Source: Gp6-AA40 sp963772955
Lineage (GTDB): Bacteria > Acidobacteriota > Vicinamibacteria > Vicinamibacterales > UBA2999
DNA length: 64,000 nt
Reading direction: 5' to 3'
Assembly: GCA_963772955.1 (NCBI GenBank)
Contig: CAVYZF010000002.1
Span: 110,483 to 174,482, forward strand
Shown: in pieces, positions 27,824-34,963 of the stretch
Position numbering within the stretch: position 1 is the stretch's first letter
Layout: each line of letters starts with the position of its first letter
Translations under genes and position numbers: made by a program
The notes under the pieces: model-generated
The model's database searches: none
What the model was told of the DNA's origin: nothing
What the model saw: the letters and a program-made list of their open reading frames with translations, nothing else

Positions 27824-28477
27824 CTACCGTTTGAGCATGGTTTCGTAACTCTTCCCCATCACCTGTGTGACCGGCTGCCCTTCGTTCAATGCGGCAACCA
27901 TCGCGCGCTCGCGAGCGGCGATCGCTTCGGCGGCGTCGAGCACTGCTCCGATATCGCGTGCGGGCACGAACACGACGCCCGTGCCGTCGGCGACGACGAA
28001 ATCGCCCGGTGCCACCGTGACGTCTGCGACCGTGATCGACACGTTCGTGCCAGTCTCCACGATCCGTCCACGCGCGGTCTGCGGCGTGCGGCTCCGCGCG
28101 AACAGCGGGAAGCCATAGCCGTGCGCCTCGTCGATATCACGAGCCGGCCCCTCGACGATGACGCCGGCGATGCCGCGCAGTTGCGCAGCGAGCGAGAGAT
28201 TGCCACCCCAGCTCGCGGCGTCGCGACCGCTCCGCTGCTCGATCACGATCACGTCGCCTGGCTGGCTCGCCTCAATCGCCGTCGTCCCCAGGTGTCGCGA
28301 GGCCACTGGGCGCCCGTCATCGGCCTCGAGCTTCACCGTCACCACGCGACCAGAGATCCGCCGGTCGGTGGCGAGGCGCTCGATGCCTGACGCGACGCCC
28401 TTCAGCCCAAGCTTGTCGAGGGCGTCGGAGACGGCGCAGGAATCAAGCTGTGCCAGCCTGGTGGTGATATCGATCAT
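27824..28477 (-). CDS. RraA/LigK-family protein, copy 2
   Basis: 217 residues from ATG 28477. It shares the fold and motifs of copy 1 (PGDVIVIEQRSGRDAASWGG, GVIVEGPARDIDEA, APGDFVVADGTGVVFVP), but the metal-site region differs: GPARD here against GACRD in copy 1. Two divergent paralogs side by side could form a heteromer or act on different oxo-acids. The direction and 4-base gap to copy 1 indicate one transcript, with the LigB-like dioxygenase gene upstream beyond a repeat-filled spacer. Confidence 0.85.
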   Translation of the reverse strand: MIDITTRLAQLDSCAVSDALDKLGLKGVASGIERLATDRRISGRVVTVKLEADDGRPVASRHLGTTAIEASQPGDVIVIEQRSGRDAASWGGNLSLAAQLRGIAGVIVEGPARDIDEAHGYGFPLFARSRTPQTARGRIVETGTNVSITVADVTVAPGDFVVADGTGVVFVPARDIGAVLDAAEAIAARERAMVAALNEGQPVTQVMGKSYETMLKR

Positions 28478-28489
28478 GAGCAGCCAGTC

Positions 28490-28645
28490 AATGTTGAATG
28501 GGCGATCTTTGATTGGTGATGTGTTGTCGATTGCTGACTGAGGATGGTTGATTCCCGGCTGGTTCCCGCGCCCGGCCACACATCACAATTCAACCGTCTC
28601 AAATCAACAACGAATCAAGAATCAAAGATCCATAAATCAAAAATG
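28490..28645. repeat. AT-rich imperfect inverted repeat with AATCAA units
   Basis: The left arm (about 28503-28545, built from GATCTTTGATTGGTGATG-like sequence) is an approximate reverse complement of the right arm (about 28595-28640, with repeated AATCAA units and ATCAAAGATCC). The shared core is GATCTTTGATT against AATCAAAGATC. The spacer is far richer in A and T than the genes around it. It separates the LigB-like gene from the RraA-like pair, all on the minus strand. Confidence 0.65.
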
Positions 28646-28650
28646 TACAA

Positions 28651-29643
28651 TCACTGCCAATAAGCAAAGCACATCGCATTACCCGTGCCGGCTTCCGATC
28701 GATAGCATGGCACGTAGTCGACCTGGTGATACTTGAGGCCGGCGGTGTTCATGGCCGCGATCACCGGGATCCAGTTCTTGATCTCCGCAGTTCCGACCTT
28801 GAAGTAGCTCTCGGGCAGTGCCGCCAACGCGGCTTCGTCGCCGTTGCTCATCGCCGAGATCACCGACTGATCGAAGTCTTCGTCGATGACGAAGTGCGTC
28901 AGCCCGCCGGACGCCATGAGCGCGACGCGTTTGAACCCGTCGAATGTCTTGATTGCCCGCGCAAGGCCACGGCCAAGCTCGAGGCAGCGCTTGATCTTCG
29001 GCGTGTTATGCGGGAAGTGCACGTTCAGGATGATCGGCACGCTCGGCGGTGTCTGGTCCTGCAGGATCGTGTGATAGAAGAACCCGTACGCATGCGGGAT
29101 GCCGCCACGCGGCGCCCCGCTCGGCGTCTGATCCGACTGCGCGAGGTCGAAGTTCTCGTCGCCAAGCGATCGGAGGATGTGATCGGCGAGCGCCGTCGCG
29201 CCTGGATAGCTCGCGCCCTCAGCCGGTGAGTTGGCCGGCTCTGCGATGTTGAGCCCGGGTGCATCCTCGTTGAGGTGCTGGACGTTGCTGATCGAGCTTC
29301 CGCGATAGATCGTGATTGCCGGCGTCAACCCCGCGTTGAAGAACTCACGCTGGTCGTTGCCGAGGATGATCACCGCGTCCGGCGCGACCTCGTTGAACTT
29401 CTTCCCGAGCGACTCGAGCGCCGCGCGGCACTTGAGAAAGCGCTCGCGCCGCTTCTCGACCGTGATTTCGTGCGCGAAGCCGGGTGCGCGTGACTGCAGC
29501 AACGACTCGTAGTCGTAGGTCTTCCCGCGGAACCAGTGACCCTTGTTCTCACGGTCGGCCTTCGCACGCAGATCCCACTGCTCCGGCGGCGTCGAGAGCA
29601 GAGGCCCATGCGACGATCCGATCCCTAAGACGATTTCTGCCAT
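28651..29643 (-). CDS. class III extradiol ring-cleavage dioxygenase (LigB-like)
   Basis: 330 residues, slightly longer than LigB (about 300). The iron ligand motif SSHGP lies near residue 11, followed by LGNDQREFFN, the GIPHAYGFFYHTIL segment, the conserved NVHFPHN and the second His region MASGGLTHFVIDED. These fit the beta (catalytic) subunit of protocatechuate 4,5-dioxygenase or gallate dioxygenase. No LigA-type small subunit is present nearby and the protein is not the LigB-LigA fusion seen in DesB. CAGGAG precedes ATG 29643. It should open a catechol-type acid ring between carbons 4 and 5 using Fe(II) and oxygen. Confidence 0.85.
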   Translation of the reverse strand: MAEIVLGIGSSHGPLLSTPPEQWDLRAKADRENKGHWFRGKTYDYESLLQSRAPGFAHEITVEKRRERFLKCRAALESLGKKFNEVAPDAVIILGNDQREFFNAGLTPAITIYRGSSISNVQHLNEDAPGLNIAEPANSPAEGASYPGATALADHILRSLGDENFDLAQSDQTPSGAPRGGIPHAYGFFYHTILQDQTPPSVPIILNVHFPHNTPKIKRCLELGRGLARAIKTFDGFKRVALMASGGLTHFVIDEDFDQSVISAMSNGDEAALAALPESYFKVGTAEIKNWIPVIAAMNTAGLKYHQVDYVPCYRSEAGTGNAMCFAYWQ

Positions 29644-29672
29644 TTAGTCAGCTCCTGGTAATACTCCGTAAG

Positions 29673-29749
29673 GGGGTCGGGGGTCATTTAAAGAGGACAC
29701 TCGCGGAGTGTCCCGGCGCGAGTGTCCTGATCAAATGACCCCCGACCCC
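29673..29749. repeat. nested palindromic element in an operon spacer
   Basis: The outer arms are a perfect 17-base inverted repeat: GGGGTCGGGGGTCATTT (29673-29689) and AAATGACCCCCGACCCC (29733-29749). The inner arms are a perfect 11-base repeat: AGGACACTCGC (29694-29704) and GCGAGTGTCCT (29718-29728). A third GGACACT-type arm (AGTGTCC, 29707-29713) lets the inner part fold in two alternative ways. It lies between the permease stop (29752) and the LigB-like start (29643). The outer motif resembles REP-like sequences linked to Y1-type (RAYT) transposases; no transposase is in the window. Confidence 0.92.
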
Positions 29750-29751
29750 AT

Positions 29752-30561
29752 TTAACGCTCAGGTCTCCATCTCGAAAATCGCTTCTCCAACTGCTCGGCC
29801 AGCCACGTCAGCGTAATTCCAGCAAGCGCGATGATCGCGACGCCCAGGAACACCGTGTCGGTCTGGAACGTCTGGCCGCCGTAGTTGACCATGAAGCCGA
29901 TCCCCTCGCTGCCACCGAACATCTCGCCGACCACGACGCCGATCAGCCCGAGCGAGACCGCCTGCCGGACTCCGGTCAGGATGAACGGCACCGCGCCCGG
30001 CAGCACCACCGTCGTGAAGATCTGCCAGTCGGACGCGCAGTAGGCACGCGCCGCTCGCAGCAGGTCGTGATCGATTGCACGCACACCCCCAATCGTGTTG
30101 ATCAACACCGGAAACACGGCGTTGATGAACACGATGAAGACCTTCGACCACATTCCAATGCCGAACCAGATCAGCACCAGCGGGACCAGCGCCACGCGCG
30201 GCGTCGAATAGAGCGTCGTCACGAATGGATCGACGACCATCGCCAGCCGGCGATACCAACCGATCAGCACCCCGAAGACGACACCAACCGTGATCGCCAT
30301 GCCGACGCCGATCACGAAGTTGAGGCCGCTGTAGGCCATGTCCTGCTTCAACCGGCCGTTGGTCCACTCGTCGACGAAACGCGTGACCACCTGGGACGGT
30401 CCGGTGAAGAACAGCGGGGAGATCGACCCGGCCGACCACAGCGCCTGCCACGCGACCAGACCGACGACGATCGCGGTGCCGCCGAGCAAGAGGCGCTCAT
30501 GCCGCTCGTAGAAGCTGCGACGCGGCCGCTCGAGCAATTCGGGTTCAGAGCCGGTGCTCAC
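29752..30561 (-). CDS. ABC transporter permease (NitT/TauT/SsuC type)
   Basis: 269 residues with six membrane helices (first near residue 30). The EAA loop common to this class is visible as AVRAIDHDLLRAARAYCASDWQIFTTVVLPGA in outline, which contacts the ATPase. It resembles the permeases of nitrate, taurine, sulfonate and phthalate-type importers. The start overlaps the ATPase stop by 4 bases, so the two are translationally coupled. Given the neighbours, an aromatic acid is the likely cargo, but this is inference. Confidence 0.9.
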   Translation of the reverse strand: MSTGSEPELLERPRRSFYERHERLLLGGTAIVVGLVAWQALWSAGSISPLFFTGPSQVVTRFVDEWTNGRLKQDMAYSGLNFVIGVGMAITVGVVFGVLIGWYRRLAMVVDPFVTTLYSTPRVALVPLVLIWFGIGMWSKVFIVFINAVFPVLINTIGGVRAIDHDLLRAARAYCASDWQIFTTVVLPGAVPFILTGVRQAVSLGLIGVVVGEMFGGSEGIGFMVNYGGQTFQTDTVFLGVAIIALAGITLTWLAEQLEKRFSRWRPER

Positions 30562-31358
30562 TCGCCCGCCGCCTTCGTCATCCCAATCCGCTCGGGTGTT
30601 TCTTCAACCATCTGCCAGATCCGCTCTTCGATCTCGAGGAACCGCGGGTCGCGCTTGAGCGCGAGCGTCCGTGGGCGCTCGAACGGAATCGCCACGATGC
30701 CTTTCACACGGCCCGGCCGCGCGCTCATCACCGCCACGCGATCGGCAAGGTAGACGGCTTCGTTGATCTGATGCGTGATGAAGAGCACCGTCTTGCGCGC
30801 CTCGCTCCAGATCTTGAGCAGCTCCGCCTGCATGAACTCGCGCGTCTGCGCGTCAAGTGCCGCAAACGGCTCGTCCATCAGCATCACGACCGGGTCAGCT
30901 GCGAGCGCTCTCGCCAGATTCACGCGCTGCTGCATCCCGCCGGACAGTTCATTGGGGTAATGCCGTTCGAACCCATCCAGCCCAACCAGCTTGATGAAGT
31001 GCTCGGTACGGGTGCGCATGACATCGCGATCGAAGCGACGCTGCATCTCCATACCGTAGCGGATGTTGCCGGACACGGTCCGCCATGGCAGCAAGCTCGA
31101 CTGCTGAAAGACCACGGCCCGCTCGACGCCCGGCCCGTCGATCTTCTTCCCGTCGATGATCACGCTCCCGGTGTCGAAACGAAGCAGCCCCGCCACGATG
31201 TTGAGGAGTGACGTCTTGCCACAGCCGCTCGGCCCGACAATCGCCATGAACTCGCCGTCGGTCACCGACAGCGACACGTCCGACAGCGCGAGCACCTGCC
31301 GGCCGTCGCGTTCCACGTAATAGCGTTTGGTCAGGCCGACGATGTCGAGTTTGTGCAT
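30558..31358 (-). CDS. ABC transporter ATP-binding protein (NitT/TauT type)
   Basis: 266 residues. Walker A GPSGCGKTS near residue 44, the signature LSGGMQQRV near 145, Walker B VMLMDEPFAALD, and the switch His in LFITHQ are all present, so it is a complete ATPase. It powers the importer with the permease and the binding protein. It is spaced 14 bases from the binding-protein stop and overlaps the permease start. Confidence 0.95.
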   Translation of the reverse strand: MHKLDIVGLTKRYYVERDGRQVLALSDVSLSVTDGEFMAIVGPSGCGKTSLLNIVAGLLRFDTGSVIIDGKKIDGPGVERAVVFQQSSLLPWRTVSGNIRYGMEMQRRFDRDVMRTRTEHFIKLVGLDGFERHYPNELSGGMQQRVNLARALAADPVVMLMDEPFAALDAQTREFMQAELLKIWSEARKTVLFITHQINEAVYLADRVAVMSARPGRVKGIVAIPFERPRTLALKRDPRFLEIEERIWQMVEETPERIGMTKAAGE

Positions 31359-31372
31359 CCGGTCTCGAGCGC

Positions 31373-32425
31373 CTATCGGCCGAACGCGAGCTTGGCCTTG
31401 CTCTGCTCCTCGGCCTTGACGCCGGGACCGAAGACCTGCTGGAAGAAGCCGTCTTTCACAAGTTTGTCGACGACACTGTTGTCAACGATCTTGCGGAAGT
31501 CGAACGCCTTCAGGTCCGCTTCGATACGCGGGTCCGCCTGCTGCGACAGCGTCGACTTGACCGCACCTGCCATCACGTACGGCACGCGCTCGAAGATGTT
31601 GCCTTTCTTGTACAGGTCGTAGATGCGCGACACGTCGGCTTCCGGCTGCTTGTCGAAGGCGATGTAGGCCTTCACCGCGAACGCCTTGTCCTCGTAGAAG
31701 CGCTTGATGGCTTCAGCGTGCGCCTTGATGAGTGACTCCGCTAACTTCGGGTTGTCTGTCGTCGCCTTGCGAGCGAAGAGGTACACAGTGGAGAGGAAGA
31801 CGGACTCGTTGTCGGCAAGGTTCGCGAGTACGGGGAACCCCGTCTCTTCAAGGCGGAAGTAGGCAGGGGCCGTCAGCAGCGTCGCGTCGGCTCTGTTGGT
31901 CTGCAACGCCGCAGCGCGGCCGCTGACGTCCGTGCCGACCGGAATCCACTGGACATCACGGGAGCCGAGGCCGAGGGTGCCCAGCAGGGCGACGGTGTAG
32001 TTGTACGGGGCATCGCCGATCTGACCCACCGCGAATCGCTTGCCCTTCAGTTCTTTGAGCGTGACGCCCTTCTGCGCCACGAGCGCAAAGAGTCCCTTGT
32101 TGGACGTGCTGCCCATCAGCGTGAACGTGTTGGGGTCGCGGACGCCGGCGATCATGCCCTGCTCGAGCGAGTGATTGACCATCACGGCCTGGCCGCTCGT
32201 GAGCATCGCCACGCCGGCCGGATGCACGCCGAACTGCAGATCGACGTCGAGGCCGTACTTCTGGTAGTAGCCACCCTCTTTCGCGAGATAGAGATGCCAC
32301 GACGCGCCGCTTCGAGTCGGGTAGTTGATCGTGATCTTCTGCAGCGTCTGCGCGTGGGGCCCGGCGGTTACCAGCACCGCGGCCACGATCGCAAGCAGGA
32401 CGAGAGACGCGCGCCTGATGTTCAT
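31373..32425 (-). CDS. ABC transporter substrate-binding protein (SsuA/THI5-like)
   Basis: 350 residues. The signal peptide is about 26 residues (cleavage near PHAQ). The mature protein has the NMT1/THI5/SsuA two-lobe fold: TINYPTRSGASWHLYLAKEGG and YYQKYGLDVDLQ near the start, and LKGKRFAVGQIGDAPYNY and AALQTNRADATLL in the ligand domain. It captures the substrate in the periplasm for the NitT/TauT-type importer. Its ATG overlaps the stop of the LigJ-like gene by 4 bases, which ties the importer to the enzymes. Confidence 0.92.
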   Translation of the reverse strand: MNIRRASLVLLAIVAAVLVTAGPHAQTLQKITINYPTRSGASWHLYLAKEGGYYQKYGLDVDLQFGVHPAGVAMLTSGQAVMVNHSLEQGMIAGVRDPNTFTLMGSTSNKGLFALVAQKGVTLKELKGKRFAVGQIGDAPYNYTVALLGTLGLGSRDVQWIPVGTDVSGRAAALQTNRADATLLTAPAYFRLEETGFPVLANLADNESVFLSTVYLFARKATTDNPKLAESLIKAHAEAIKRFYEDKAFAVKAYIAFDKQPEADVSRIYDLYKKGNIFERVPYVMAGAVKSTLSQQADPRIEADLKAFDFRKIVDNSVVDKLVKDGFFQQVFGPGVKAEEQSKAKLAFGR

Positions 32426-33444
32426 ACCGTCATCCTCTCGGGCACCTTGAGGTTGAAGAGCTTCTTCGCGTTGTCCTCGAAGATCTTCTTCTTGTCTGCG
32501 TCGGTCAGCCAGTCGATCGACTCGATGGTAAACCGCGTCTCATCCAGCCAGCGGCCCGTGCGTGGATCCATCACCGTGCCGACGCCAGGGCGCTCCGTGC
32601 CGAACACGCAGCGATCGATGCCAACAGTCTTGAAGAGCAGCTCGAGCGCGTCCTTCGAGTAGAGCACCGTGTCGTAGTAGAGGTGCCGCATCTGATCCGA
32701 GAAACGCGGCCCGCCCTTGCGACGCAGCGATCCCGCTTCGAAGCGCGCGAACTGATACGGGATCGCTCCCCCGCCATGCGAGACGAGGATCTTCAGCGTC
32801 GGGAAGTCCTTGAACACGTCCGAGTTCAGCAGCGAGACGACGGCGATGCTTTCCTCGTTGATGAAGTGCAATGAGTACGGCAGTCGTTCGGAGCGGCAGC
32901 CGCTCGAGTGGATGTGGCCCGGGATGTCGAGCTCGACCATCTTCTCGTAGAGCGGATACCAGAATCGATCGCCGAGCGGCGGCGTCTCCGCGCCACTGCA
33001 CTCACCCGGATCGGGATTGAGCAGGAAACCGACAAAGCCCCGTTCCTTGATGCACGTCTCGAGATACGGGAGCACCGCCTTCGGGTTGACGCCGGGCGTC
33101 AACGGCAGACCGCACACGCCGCGAAACGTATCGGGATAGAGCTCGACCTGCTTCGCGATGATGTTGTTCGTCTCCTCGACGAACCACTGCACGAGCCGGG
33201 GGTTCTCGCTCGTCATCATCTGGTAGGGGCGCGGTGAAATCAGCTGCACGTCGGTGCCGACCTCTTTCAGCTGCTGCAGATGCGAGCTGCCCCCGAAGAC
33301 CGGCGAGTTGAGCGCGTCCTTGACGTCCTCGTCGACGGCGAGGTTTCCGCCGCGGCCGTGCGCGCCCCGATGCGCGAGAATCTGCGCCTTGTAGACGTAC
33401 AAACTGTCCGGTGCAGTCACATGTCCGTGCGAATCGATTACCAC
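32422..33444 (-). CDS. amidohydrolase-family hydratase, 4-oxalomesaconate hydratase (LigJ)-like
   Basis: 340 residues from GTG 33444, which has GGAGGG 6 bases upstream; a longer frame to 33543 is rejected. The metal-binding motif is SHGH near residue 5. Later segments, NPDPGECSGAETPPLGDRFW, YPLYEKMVELDIPGHIH, SHGGGAIPYQFARF, YYDTVLYSKDAL and FGTERPGVGTVMDPRTGRW, match the pattern of LigJ of the protocatechuate 4,5-pathway closely as I recall it. LigJ adds water to 4-oxalomesaconate (or its keto form) to give 4-carboxy-4-hydroxy-2-oxoadipate, the substrate of the LigK/RraA-type aldolase encoded downstream. An ACMSD-type decarboxylase is the alternative. Confidence 0.8.
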   Translation of the reverse strand: MVIDSHGHVTAPDSLYVYKAQILAHRGAHGRGGNLAVDEDVKDALNSPVFGGSSHLQQLKEVGTDVQLISPRPYQMMTSENPRLVQWFVEETNNIIAKQVELYPDTFRGVCGLPLTPGVNPKAVLPYLETCIKERGFVGFLLNPDPGECSGAETPPLGDRFWYPLYEKMVELDIPGHIHSSGCRSERLPYSLHFINEESIAVVSLLNSDVFKDFPTLKILVSHGGGAIPYQFARFEAGSLRRKGGPRFSDQMRHLYYDTVLYSKDALELLFKTVGIDRCVFGTERPGVGTVMDPRTGRWLDETRFTIESIDWLTDADKKKIFEDNAKKLFNLKVPERMTV

Positions 33445-33509
33445 TAGTCCCTCCAGGCTGTCCCCGACACACCGTCCCTCGACCTTGCTCGGGACGCCCT
33501 GAGCCTCGG

Positions 33510-33585
33510 TCGAAGGGCGAGGCACAGAGACACAGAGGCCCAATTGTAATTTCTCGGTGCCTCGCTGCCTCTGTGTGTCGTCATC
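33510..33585. repeat. imperfect inverted repeat in the spacer before the LigJ-like gene
   Basis: GAGGCACAGAGACACAGAGGC on the left (about 33519-33539, given in part) faces GCCTCGCTGCCTCTGTGTGTC on the right (about 33559-33579). The CACAGAGGC / GCCTCTGTG cores are exact reverse complements. Similar CTCTGTG-rich palindromes recur between genes in many soil-bacterial genomes, as far as I recall. It separates the two amidohydrolase genes. Confidence 0.7.
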
Positions 33586-33603
33586 ATGCGGATCGCTTCG
33601 ACT

Positions 33604-34617
33604 TCAATCATCCAGCTTCAACATCGCCGCCGCGTTGCGCCAGTAGATCCGCTCGCGGTCGTCTTGTGAGATCGGCAGGCGGTCGATGATCGCGATCGTC
33701 TCGCGGATGTACATCGGCCCCTTCTCCGGATCGAACGGCGCGTCGGACGCAAACAGCACGTTGGGGACGCCGTAAAAATCGAGGCCACAGACGGTGGCCT
33801 CATATGCCCCGAAGAGTGCCGTGTCGGCGTAGAACATCTTGAAGTAGTCGACCGGCCGCTTCTTGAGTCCCTTCAGCACCTGCGACAGATCTCGATCGGA
33901 CGTACGAGCGCCGAGCTGATCCCAGCCCGGACCGACACGCCCCGCGAAATACGGCACCATCGCGCCCATGTGGTGGGCGATGATCTTGAGCGATGGCCAC
34001 CGGTCGAAGAGGCCCGCGAACACGACTCGCGCCATCGCCGCGCTCGTGTCGTACGGCCACCCGAACGTCCACCAGATCTCGAACTCGGATGCGTCTTCCT
34101 TGAGGTAGTCCGGGAAGTCCGCGCCCCGGTACGGGTGCAGCCAGATCGGTAGATCGTATCCCACCATCGCTTCGAAGAGCGGCAGGAACTCAGGCGAGAC
34201 GATCGGTTTGCCAAGAACGTTGGAGTAGATCTGAATGCCCTTGGCGCCGAGTTCGGTGACCGCACGCTGCGCCTCGACGAGCGCAGCATCGGGCGCGTTC
34301 ATCGGGAGCGCGGCAGCGAACGCGACGAAGTGCTCCGGATACGTCTCGACCAGCTCGGCCATGCTGTCGTTGGCGATTCGCGCAAGCTCGATCGCCTGCT
34401 CGGGTGTGGCGTAGATCTCGATCGGCGGTGTCGGGAGCGAGAGCACCTGCTGGTATTCGGGGAACGTCTCCATCACCCGGAAGCGCACCTCGAGATCGTG
34501 GAGCATCGGAACGCCACGGGTCCGCTTTCCAATATCTTTCAGACCGCCAGCAATGCGTTCGACGCCCTCGGAGTACCCGGGCGGGGATATGTGGGTGAAG
34601 ACGTCGATCTTGCGCAT
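33604..34617 (-). CDS. amidohydrolase-2/ACMSD-like decarboxylase
   Basis: 337 residues. The ACMSD/gamma-resorcylate-decarboxylase TIM-barrel pattern is present: an N-terminal DVFTHISP, WLHPYRG in the middle, AHHMGAMVPYF with the metal-site His, and the late Asp in FASDAPFDPEKG. The first metal-binding site is FTH in place of the usual HxH, as in some other members. It could decarboxylate an aromatic or muconate-type acid before or after ring opening. It stands first, or second after a 55-residue protein gene, in the aromatic cluster. Confidence 0.8.
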   Translation of the reverse strand: MRKIDVFTHISPPGYSEGVERIAGGLKDIGKRTRGVPMLHDLEVRFRVMETFPEYQQVLSLPTPPIEIYATPEQAIELARIANDSMAELVETYPEHFVAFAAALPMNAPDAALVEAQRAVTELGAKGIQIYSNVLGKPIVSPEFLPLFEAMVGYDLPIWLHPYRGADFPDYLKEDASEFEIWWTFGWPYDTSAAMARVVFAGLFDRWPSLKIIAHHMGAMVPYFAGRVGPGWDQLGARTSDRDLSQVLKGLKKRPVDYFKMFYADTALFGAYEATVCGLDFYGVPNVLFASDAPFDPEKGPMYIRETIAIIDRLPISQDDRERIYWRNAAAMLKLDD

Positions 34618-34631
34618 TGGCCTCCTCGGGT

Positions 34632-34658
34632 CCCTTTCTGCGCATAGCGCAGAAAGGG
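34632..34658. promoter_or_regulatory. perfect 12-base palindrome upstream of the ACMSD-like gene
   Basis: CCCTTTCTGCGC (34632-34643) and GCGCAGAAAGGG (34647-34658) around an ATA loop. It starts 15 bases upstream of the gene start at 34617, so it is in the leader or promoter of the first aromatic-cluster enzyme. It could be an operator or attenuator, or a terminator of the small upstream gene; no T-run follows on the minus strand. Confidence 0.7.
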
Positions 34659-34702
34659 GATTCTACCCCGCCGAAGGCGATGCGACTGATATCAGCGATT
34701 CT

Positions 34703-34870
34703 TCAGGAGAGTTGGGAAGACTCCTCGGATCGCTGCTTCATCTCTTTCTGGCCTCGCAGAATCGAACACCAGTCTTTGTGCTCGGCCACGGGCATGCCGC
34801 ACTCGACGCAGATGCGCACGCGCTGCTTTGGCGGCTCGTCCCGACCCAGCAATCGTTTCAGAAATGACAT
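34703..34870 (-). CDS. small Cys-rich (zinc-ribbon-like) protein
   Basis: 55 residues from ATG 34870, with GGGGGGAGG just upstream. The sequence has a basic start (SFLKRLLGRDEPP), then CVECGMPVAEHKDWC: a CxxC pair and a third Cys, with a nearby His that could complete a zinc site. No named family is recognised. Its stop is 85 bases before the start of the ACMSD-like gene, with the 12-base palindrome between them. Confidence 0.6.
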   Translation of the reverse strand: MSFLKRLLGRDEPPKQRVRICVECGMPVAEHKDWCSILRGQKEMKQRSEESSQLS

Positions 34871-34963
34871 CGGCCTCCCCCCAAGTCCAACGAAAGTCAA
34901 TACGTTGGACGATGGAGGAGGGTTCACAGTTGGCTCGGGCACGGACCGGTGGGCAGGACGACC

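Noticed and set aside
27169..27834. 221-codon plus-strand open frame
   Set aside because: Exact antisense of RraA copy 1, whose motifs are conserved.
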